From Pirellulaceae bacterium (lineage in GTDB: Bacteria > Planctomycetota > Planctomycetia > Pirellulales > Pirellulaceae): a DNA stretch of 6,833 nt. A program made the position numbers and the translations under genes. The stretch spans positions 1 through 6,833 of the forward strand of contig JABDKS010001060.1 of the NCBI GenBank assembly GCA_013002105.1. Direction: 5' to 3'. The notes beneath the pieces are model-generated. The model was given only the letters and a program-made list of their open reading frames with translations. It was not told where the DNA came from and did no database searches. Shown here one piece after another: positions 1-4,932 of this stretch; the stretch's first letter is position 1; each line of letters starts with the position of its first letter.

Positions 1-1545
1 GTCGATTCGGTCGATGGCGGACAGACGGTGGATGCGACGGGCACGGTGATTTTCCCCGGCGGCGTCGATGTACACACTCACGTCGCGGGCGGGTCCATCA
101 ATTTTGCTCGCGCGATGACCCCCGAAGACCATCGTCGCACCCAAGCTTTTATTCAATCCAAAACCATCCGCAGTGGGATCGGCGGGATGGCGCCGACCAC
201 GTTTGCCACCGGTTACTTGTACGCCGGAATGGGCTTCACGACCGTCAACGAAGCCGCGGTGCCGGTTCTGTCGGCGCGTCACACCCACGAAGAACTCGCT
301 GACATCCCGATCGTCGACAAAAGCTGCTTGGTCCTGATGGCCAACAACGAAATCCTGCTTGATCTGATCGAAAAGGGCGAAAAGGAACGTGCCAAACAGG
401 TCCTCGCCTGGTACGTCAACGCGGCCAAGGCTTACGGCGTCAAAGCGGTCAACCCCGGCGGAGTCGCAGCCTGGAAATACGGCAAAGACGCCAAGCAACT
501 GACCGAGCCCATCTCGGGATATCAGGAACTGACACCGGGAAAGGTCGTCACAAATCTTGCGCAAATGGTCGACGAACTCGGACTCCCGCATCCAATTCAT
601 CTTCACTGCAATAACCTCGGTGCGCCAGGGAACATCACAACCACCTTGGAGACGATGAAACATCTCGAAGGCCGGCGTGCCCACTTGGCTCACCTGCAGT
701 ATCACGCCTACGGCGGCGATGATTGGCACACGATGAAATCCGAAGCGGCGCAGTTGGCCGAGTATTTCAATGCACACCCCAACATGACAACCGACGCTGG
801 TGCCGTTCTGTTTGGCGATACGGTCACCATCACAGCCGATGGTCCTTGGCAACATTTGCTGTACAAGTTGACCGGCCGCAAGTGGGGCAATCTGGATGTC
901 GAAAATGAAACCGGCTGCGGAATCGTCCCCTACACGTACAAGCCCAGCAATCTGGTCAACGCCGTGCAGTGGGCCGTTGGCTTGGAGCTTCTGCTGCTGA
1001 TCGATGATCCCTGGCGTGTTTTCTTATCAACCGACCATCCCAACGGGGCGTGTTTTTGGCGATATCCCGAGATCATCAAACTGTTGATGTGTGCCGATTT
1101 TCGCAAGGAGTGTATGAGTAAGCTCCCGGCTAAAATCATGAGCCGCATTACTTTGCCCGAAGTGGACCGCGAATACACGCTGTACGAAATCGCGACGATC
1201 ATGTCGGCCGGCCCGGCCCGTGCACTTGGACTGACCCAAAAAGGCGACCTGGGGATCGGCAAAGATGCGGACATCGTGATCTACAACACTGACGACGATG
1301 TCCAGCGGATGTTTGGCCATCCACGGTACGTGTTCAAGGGCGGCCAGATGGTGATCGAAGACGGCGATATTCGCGAGACACCGATGGGCCGAGAATTTTT
1401 GGTTCAACCGCACATGGAACCCGGTACCGAAGAGTTCATGCGGCCGTTGTTCGAAGACTTGTACACGATGCAATTCGATAATTATCCGGTCGAAATGGAA
1501 CGCATCGAGCACCCGGACATTCGGGAGTGCAAGAGCGCCCAATGA
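1..1545 (+). CDS. fhcA: Formyltransferase/hydrolase complex subunit A (formylmethanofuran hydrolase), 5'-truncated
   Basis: This is an amidohydrolase-fold subunit. In bacteria it is known to hydrolyse formylmethanofuran to formate within the cytoplasmic FhcABCD complex of the tetrahydromethanopterin-linked formaldehyde oxidation pathway. The frame is open from base 1, so the true start and a few dozen N-terminal residues lie outside the window. The GTG at 28 is internal, because the preceding codons already read as protein. Visible motifs are GGVDVHTH (metal-binding H-x-H, His codons at 73 and 79), NPGGVAAWKYG (Lys codon at 475, a candidate for the carboxylated metal-bridging lysine), HLHCNNLG (from 598) and STDHPNG (Asp codon at 1033, the usual C-terminal amidohydrolase aspartate). 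The C-terminus has the GKDADIVIYN strand typical of amidohydrolases. It ends at TGA 1543-1545, overlapping fhcC by four bases. Archaeal FwdA/FmdA is the homologue. The family call is secure, while the ligand assignments come from memory of the family. Confidence 0.95.
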   Translation, partial: VDSVDGGQTVDATGTVIFPGGVDVHTHVAGGSINFARAMTPEDHRRTQAFIQSKTIRSGIGGMAPTTFATGYLYAGMGFTTVNEAAVPVLSARHTHEELADIPIVDKSCLVLMANNEILLDLIEKGEKERAKQVLAWYVNAAKAYGVKAVNPGGVAAWKYGKDAKQLTEPISGYQELTPGKVVTNLAQMVDELGLPHPIHLHCNNLGAPGNITTTLETMKHLEGRRAHLAHLQYHAYGGDDWHTMKSEAAQLAEYFNAHPNMTTDAGAVLFGDTVTITADGPWQHLLYKLTGRKWGNLDVENETGCGIVPYTYKPSNLVNAVQWAVGLELLLLIDDPWRVFLSTDHPNGACFWRYPEIIKLLMCADFRKECMSKLPAKIMSRITLPEVDREYTLYEIATIMSAGPARALGLTQKGDLGIGKDADIVIYNTDDDVQRMFGHPRYVFKGGQMVIEDGDIRETPMGREFLVQPHMEPGTEEFMRPLFEDLYTMQFDNYPVEMERIEHPDIRECKSAQ

Positions 1546-2357
1546 GCACGATCACGCTGAATTTGCGGCAGCAGCCGACCGTCGCGTTGGAGGCCGAAGT
1601 CATCTCGCCCGATGCCATGGCGGATTTGTCCCATGCCGACATCTGCGCGCTGAAGGTCTATCACGGCAAACGTGTGTGCCGGCTGGATGAATTTTTTGAC
1701 ATCGACGGCGAGCGTTCCGATACGCTCGAGATCAACGGCAATTTGCATCGTGTTCGCATGATGGGACGTGGAATGACCCGCGGCCAAATGACCATCAACG
1801 GAAATGTCGGGATGCATCTTGGCTCCCACATGTCGGGTGGCAAGATCAACGTCGATGGCGATGCCGGCGATTGGATCGGCGCGGAAATGACCGGGGGTTT
1901 TATCCGCGTCCGCGGTAACGGCGGTGGACAAATCGGGGCTGCCTATCGCGGGTCGCTAGCGGGAATGCGAGCCGGTACGATCATCATTGACGGAACCGCG
2001 GGTATAGAAATCGGCATGCGAATGCGACGCGGCACGATCGTCGTCGGCGGAGTGGTTCGTGATTTTGCCGGGCTGCAAATGAAAGGTGGCACCATCGTGA
2101 TGCTCAGCGGCGCAGAAATCCGCACGGGAGCCTGGATGAATCGCGGTACGATCATTTCCCTGAAACCGTTGCAGTTGATGCCCACGTTCGCCTACAGTGG
2201 CAATTACAATCCAACTTTCATCAACGTCTACGCCAAACACCTTTCGCCGCACGGCATCAAAATCCCGTATGCGGCAAGCGACGGCAGCTATGATCGATAC
2301 TGTGGTGACATGGGCGTGACGGGAAAAGGCGAAGTGCTGGTGTGGAACGAAAAATAG
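1542..2357 (+). CDS. fhcC: Formyltransferase/hydrolase complex subunit C
   Basis: This is a 271-residue protein of the FwdC/FmdC/FhcC family, related to the GXGXG domain at the C-terminus of glutamate synthase. It is a structural subunit of the cytoplasmic Fhc complex. Residues about 60-205 are a series of right-handed beta-helix turns with repeated Gly-rich units such as GRGMTRGQMTINGNVG, MSGGKINVDGDAGDWIG and MRRGTIVVGG. A C-terminal region follows with the CGDMGVTGKGEVLVW tail. The ATG at 1542 is preferred over the in-frame GTG at 1527 because it forms the ATGA overlap with fhcA, has AAGAG about six bases upstream and gives a natural N-terminus (MSTITLNL). Translation is probably coupled to fhcA. 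It ends in tandem stops, TAG then TAA. Bacterial fhc operons usually place fhcD near fhcA and fhcC, but here A and C are directly adjacent. Confidence 0.95.
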   Translation: MSTITLNLRQQPTVALEAEVISPDAMADLSHADICALKVYHGKRVCRLDEFFDIDGERSDTLEINGNLHRVRMMGRGMTRGQMTINGNVGMHLGSHMSGGKINVDGDAGDWIGAEMTGGFIRVRGNGGGQIGAAYRGSLAGMRAGTIIIDGTAGIEIGMRMRRGTIVVGGVVRDFAGLQMKGGTIVMLSGAEIRTGAWMNRGTIISLKPLQLMPTFAYSGNYNPTFINVYAKHLSPHGIKIPYAASDGSYDRYCGDMGVTGKGEVLVWNEK

Positions 2358-2417
2358 TAACCGGCGTCTCCGTTGACATGATCTACCGCGGAACGTTTCC
2401 ACAAGAGCGTTGCACCC

Positions 2418-3221
2418 ATGCAATCCAAAATCGCGTTTGCCGAATCGGACCCTGACGATCAGCGGATCGCAGCGGCAATTGAGCGTTATCAAGAGCACGG
2501 CGTCCTCTGGATCGAAGATCTCTTCTCGCGTGATTACATTCGCGAAATTGCGGAATACTATCACGAAAAATACACGTGCCTGAGCAAGTCGCAGTTGGAA
2601 TCGCGATATGCGAAAGTCGGCGATCGACGGTACATGATTTCGGTCAATGTCAAAGGACCGTTGAATTGTCCGGCTCTGTACGCCAACCATCGACTCATGC
2701 CGATCTTACAAAATTTGCTCGGCCCGCAATGCGTGATTTCCAGTTTTGGATCGGTGATCGCCTTCCCCGGTGCTGCAGCCCAAAACGTGCACTTCGATTA
2801 CCCACCATTGTTTGAATGCGAAGAAACTTGCGTATCGCTACCGCCGCACGCGATCACCTTGGTCGTTCCATTGATCGACCTCACGGCCGAAACAGGATCC
2901 ACAGCCGTCTGGTTTGGTTCGCATCGGCGACTCGGCGCGCGCGACGAACTGCAGCGACTTGCTCAATCGGGATCGCTCGATGGCAGTGTCTGCCAAAAAC
3001 CAAAAATGGGCGATGCATTCTTGATGGACTTTCGCATGATTCACGCGGGCACACCCAACATTGGTGATCAGGCACGACCGATTTTGTACATTGTCTACAG
3101 TCGACCCTGGTTTCGCGAAGACTTGAATTTCACCGAACAACCGCCAATCGCGATCACCAAAAAACAACTACGAAAAGTTCCGAAAAAATGGAGACACGTT
3201 TTTGCGTTTTCGCGGACATAA
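2418..3221 (+). CDS. Phytanoyl-CoA dioxygenase (PhyH)-like Fe(II)/2-oxoglutarate oxygenase
   Basis: This 267-residue cytoplasmic protein has no signal peptide. The double-stranded beta-helix oxygenase signature is intact. His125 and Asp127 lie in VHFDYPP, the distal His209 lies in MIHAGTPN, and Arg220 lies in ARPILYIVYSRPWF, where the family's 2-oxoglutarate-binding arginine is expected. The segment LIDLTAETGSTAVWFGSHR is typical of PhyH proteins, in which the oxygenase substrate is often shielded by a G-x-T/L-x-x-x-x-G-S-H strand. The family hydroxylates diverse small molecules (acyl-CoAs, ectoine, halogenation substrates), and the substrate here cannot be read from sequence. ATG 2418 follows AAGAG at 2403-2407 at a reasonable distance. 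The gene sits 60 bases after fhcC in the same direction, so co-transcription is possible, but I know of no functional link to C1 metabolism. The C-terminus is rich in Lys and Arg. Confidence 0.85.
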   Translation: MQSKIAFAESDPDDQRIAAAIERYQEHGVLWIEDLFSRDYIREIAEYYHEKYTCLSKSQLESRYAKVGDRRYMISVNVKGPLNCPALYANHRLMPILQNLLGPQCVISSFGSVIAFPGAAAQNVHFDYPPLFECEETCVSLPPHAITLVVPLIDLTAETGSTAVWFGSHRRLGARDELQRLAQSGSLDGSVCQKPKMGDAFLMDFRMIHAGTPNIGDQARPILYIVYSRPWFREDLNFTEQPPIAITKKQLRKVPKKWRHVFAFSRT

Positions 3222-3332
3222 AACCGATCCGCTTGTCGGTGTTTGGGGTTAACAAAGGGCAACGGCATTCTCCAACTCGTCGTCTTATCCAATCATCCGT
3301 TGATACGACCTACTCTGTTCAAGCCAATCTCA

Positions 3333-4499
3333 ATGATGCCTTCCATCACAAAATGGCTCTGCCTGATCGCAATTCTGGCAGGGACGAGCGTTGAAATTGC
3401 CCAAGCCCAGCGTCGACCGAATCGATCGGACGCGCGAGGCGGACCATCACGTGGAACCGAGGGTGGTCGCCGCAGCGGATCACCGACACCCAATAGCGAT
3501 CCAACCGCCACGGTTTCGCCCCTTCCAGTTGGTGAATCCGGCATCGCTTGGTATTCGACGTGGGAAACCGCCAGCAAAGAAGCCATTCGCAGCAATCGCC
3601 CCATCCTGTTTATCTCCGCTGCTTCTCAGTGCGGCGGCGTCCCGGGCGTTTTCTGACCGGGCTACACCAACATGTCGAACCGTGTGTTCGGCGACAAAGA
3701 AATCATCGAAGCCTCACGTCAGTTTGTTTGCGTTCGCCCGGACTCGTACGAAAGCGAAGCGAATCAGGAGCTTGTGCGAGCGTTGCTGCGTGGCACCATG
3801 CAAAACACAGCATTCTGTTTGCTGTCACCTGACGGGAACGAAAGACTCTCCCGCAGCGGTCGCAGCTTCGGCGATGACATTGGCGGAGCGAGTGGACTCG
3901 ATCGCGTTGCACTGCAGTTTCGCTCCAAAGGTGACCCGCTCGATGCGCTAACACCAGATTTCCATAGTTTCCGAATGGCACTGAATATTTCGGCAGCAGA
4001 CTCACGGGTACTCGTGCTGATTTCCGCGCCGGCGGATCAGATCGGTGACGCTGAGAAACGAATGCGTTCGGTGGCGTGGAATGACGACATCGTGGGCCGG
4101 TTCCACTACGATTTTGAATCGAATGCTGCCAAGTTTATCAAGCCGCTCGGCCTACGGAACACGAAATCCGATTCCGGCATCTACCTGGTCGATCCCGACC
4201 GGTTTGGCGTTTCAGGACAGGTCGTCCAGCGTCTACCAATCGATGTCGACAACGAGAAACTGATCGCGGCGATGAAGACCGCCAATTCGCAGTATGCGAA
4301 AGTCACCGAACGAAAGATCTATTCTCAGCACGTCGCCGAAGGTCACCGCAGCGGATACTTTTTTGAGATGGCGATGCCGTATGGCGAAGACCGAAATGGG
4401 GACGGCGTGCCCGATCCAGATTCGGCTCGGAAATTCGATTCAGCAAAAAGCCAATCGTTGCGAACCGGCAATTACTATCCGGACAATTCGGAGTTGTGA
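3333..4499 (+). CDS. Secreted tandem thioredoxin-fold protein, candidate selenoprotein (in-frame TGA at 3654)
   Basis: Read through one TGA, this is a 388-residue protein. Without readthrough it is a 107-residue stub (3333-3656) and an orphan frame from ATG 3672 to 4499. Both parts are in the same frame and nothing else is disrupted. ATG 3333 or 3336 starts a clear signal peptide (Lys, then the hydrophobic WLCLIAILAG, cleavage after AQA at residue 25), so the product is exported. Residues 26-65 form an Arg/Gly/Ser/Pro-rich linker. Residues about 72-190 form a thioredoxin-like domain: WETASKEAIRSNRPILFIS, Cys100 in SQCGGVPG, then Sec108-P-G-Y, MSNRVFGDKEII, FVCVRPD and FCLLSPDG. Residues about 213-317 resemble a second thioredoxin fold without cysteines (VLVLISAP, GIYLVDPDRFG). 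A calcium-loop-like DRNGDGVPD follows at residues 353-361. No Shine-Dalgarno sequence precedes ATG 3672, so independent re-initiation there is unlikely. A nonsense mutation or sequencing error remains the alternative. The exact substrate is unknown; a redox role is inferred. Confidence 0.75.
3654..3656 (+). other. In-frame TGA, candidate selenocysteine codon (Sec108)
   Basis: The codons around it read G-V-P-G-V-F-TGA-P-G-Y-T-N-M-S-N-R-V-F. The frame stays protein-like on both sides, and the codon is followed by C, a context that terminates weakly. TGA clearly acts as a normal stop elsewhere in the window (1543-1545 and 4497-4499, each overlapping the next start codon), so a genome-wide code change does not explain it. 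Counting back from the conserved M-x-x-x-V-F helix, TGA falls where thioredoxin-like proteins carry the first cysteine of C-x-x-C (11 residues before the Phe). Confidence 0.7.
3674..3692 (+). promoter_or_regulatory. SECIS-like stem-loop downstream of TGA
   Basis: GTCGAAC (3674-3680) pairs fully with GTTCGGC (3686-3692), giving seven base pairs with one G-U wobble, and T3673 with G3693 could add another wobble. The apical loop is CGTGT (3681-3685), with G at its second position and GU within it. Twenty-four bases separate the TGA from the loop. Known bacterial SECIS elements place a small loop roughly 16-37 bases after the UGA with a G in the first two loop positions, so the geometry fits recruitment of SelB with selenocysteyl-tRNA. 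The element lies inside the coding sequence, as is usual in bacteria. Folding was done by eye. Confidence 0.65.
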
Positions 4500-4819
4500 C
4501 ACTCAATCCGTACTCGCCACCATCGTCGGTCACGCCGCACGACAAACGCGCTGGGCCGAACAGGCGATTTCGACTCGTCTTTTTTCTTAGCCTCGCCGCT
4601 ATGTTTGCTGTGAATCTGGCGAGACTCTGGTGGACTTGGAGCCCCAACGCGGTGGCGGGCTGCGAACAAGTCGGTTTTCCGTTCGTGATGCTTCAGCACA
4701 CCTGGCCACCGTTCACAGAAACGTTCTATCGGCGGGCTTTTCTGGCCGATTTGGCAATCGCGGTCGCCGTTTCCTACATCGCCGCTCGCACGCTGGGCGG
4801 GTCCGGCGGTCGCGGCTAA
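4496..4819 (+). CDS. Small two-helix membrane protein, hypothetical
   Basis: This 107-residue protein of unknown function starts at GTG 4496, whose last two bases begin the TGA of the upstream selenoprotein candidate (GTGA overlap), implying coupled translation. The start is supported by the N-terminus MTLNPYSPPSS: a short NPY-x-P segment directly after the start is common in planctomycete membrane proteins. Residues about 24-46 (RFRLVFFLSLAAMFAVNLARLW) and about 81-100 (LADLAIAVAVSYIAARTL) are predicted membrane helices. The loop between them contains CEQVGFPF and HTWPPFTETFYRRAF. From memory, a GFPF-type loop between two helices recurs in small planctomycete membrane proteins, but I cannot name a family. 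It ends with a Gly-rich tail (GGSGGRG) at TAA 4817-4819. The upstream GGAG at 4490-4493 sits too close to be a good ribosome binding site. A membrane partner role for the secreted upstream protein is only inferred from coupling. Confidence 0.75.
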   Translation: MTLNPYSPPSSVTPHDKRAGPNRRFRLVFFLSLAAMFAVNLARLWWTWSPNAVAGCEQVGFPFVMLQHTWPPFTETFYRRAFLADLAIAVAVSYIAARTLGGSGGRG

Positions 4820-4829
4820 AAGAGCGTTT

Positions 4830-4856
4830 TTGCGGTACCGCACCGGCTGCTACAAT
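4830..4856 (+). promoter_or_regulatory. Candidate sigma70-type promoter with extended -10
   Basis: TACAAT at 4851-4856 differs from the consensus -10 at one base and is preceded by TGC, making an extended -10 element. Upstream, TTGCGG (4830-4835, 15-base spacer) or the overlapping TTTTGC (4828-4833, 17-base spacer) are weak -35 candidates. Transcription would begin near 4863 and give a leader of about 70 bases before the ATG at 4933. The position in a gap just after the stop of the membrane protein gene fits a promoter for the LamG/cytochrome gene. Confidence 0.45.
4831..4842. repeat. Perfect 12-bp palindrome, possible operator
   Basis: TGCGGTACCGCA reads identically on both strands and lies between the -35 and -10 candidates of the promoter upstream of the LamG/cytochrome gene. 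A dimeric repressor could bind there, but no regulator is encoded in the window and the role is inferred from position only. There is no T-run after it, so it is not a convincing terminator. Confidence 0.35.
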
Positions 4857-4932
4857 GGGGATCCCGCCTTTGCGACCGGTTCCCCCGCGTCGTCTCACTG
4901 CCCACCACGAGTGATCCGCCGAGCAGCCTGCC

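Noticed and set aside
930..1542. Minus-strand open frames antisense to fhcA (and similar ones opposite fhcC, the LamG gene and others)
   Set aside because: They are shadows of high-GC coding sequence with no family resemblance, and they lie opposite well-supported genes.
2373..2401. TTGACA at 2373-2378 as a promoter for the PhyH gene
   Set aside because: The -35 is a perfect match, but no acceptable -10 lies 16-18 bases downstream (GTTTCC/TTTCCA), and the leader would be only about ten bases.
3219..3250. Hairpin ACCGA...TCGGT with GTTT after the PhyH stop, as a terminator
   Set aside because: The stem is only five pairs with an eight-base loop and the T-run is broken by Gs, so it is too weak to call.
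3243..3332. TTG-initiated N-terminal extension of the thioredoxin-like gene
   Set aside because: It starts at TTG without a ribosome binding site and would put 30 polar residues before an ideal signal peptide that begins at ATG 3333/3336.
3672..4499. Independent gene starting at ATG 3672
   Set aside because: There is no Shine-Dalgarno sequence, the start lies in the middle of a thioredoxin fold, and the frame matches the upstream ORF. It is better explained as the post-TGA part of one protein, though an automatic annotation would list it separately.
4497..4499. Second selenocysteine at the final TGA
   Set aside because: Translation past it gives an Arg/His-rich, non-protein-like tail, and the TGA overlaps the GTG start of the next gene, so it is a normal stop.
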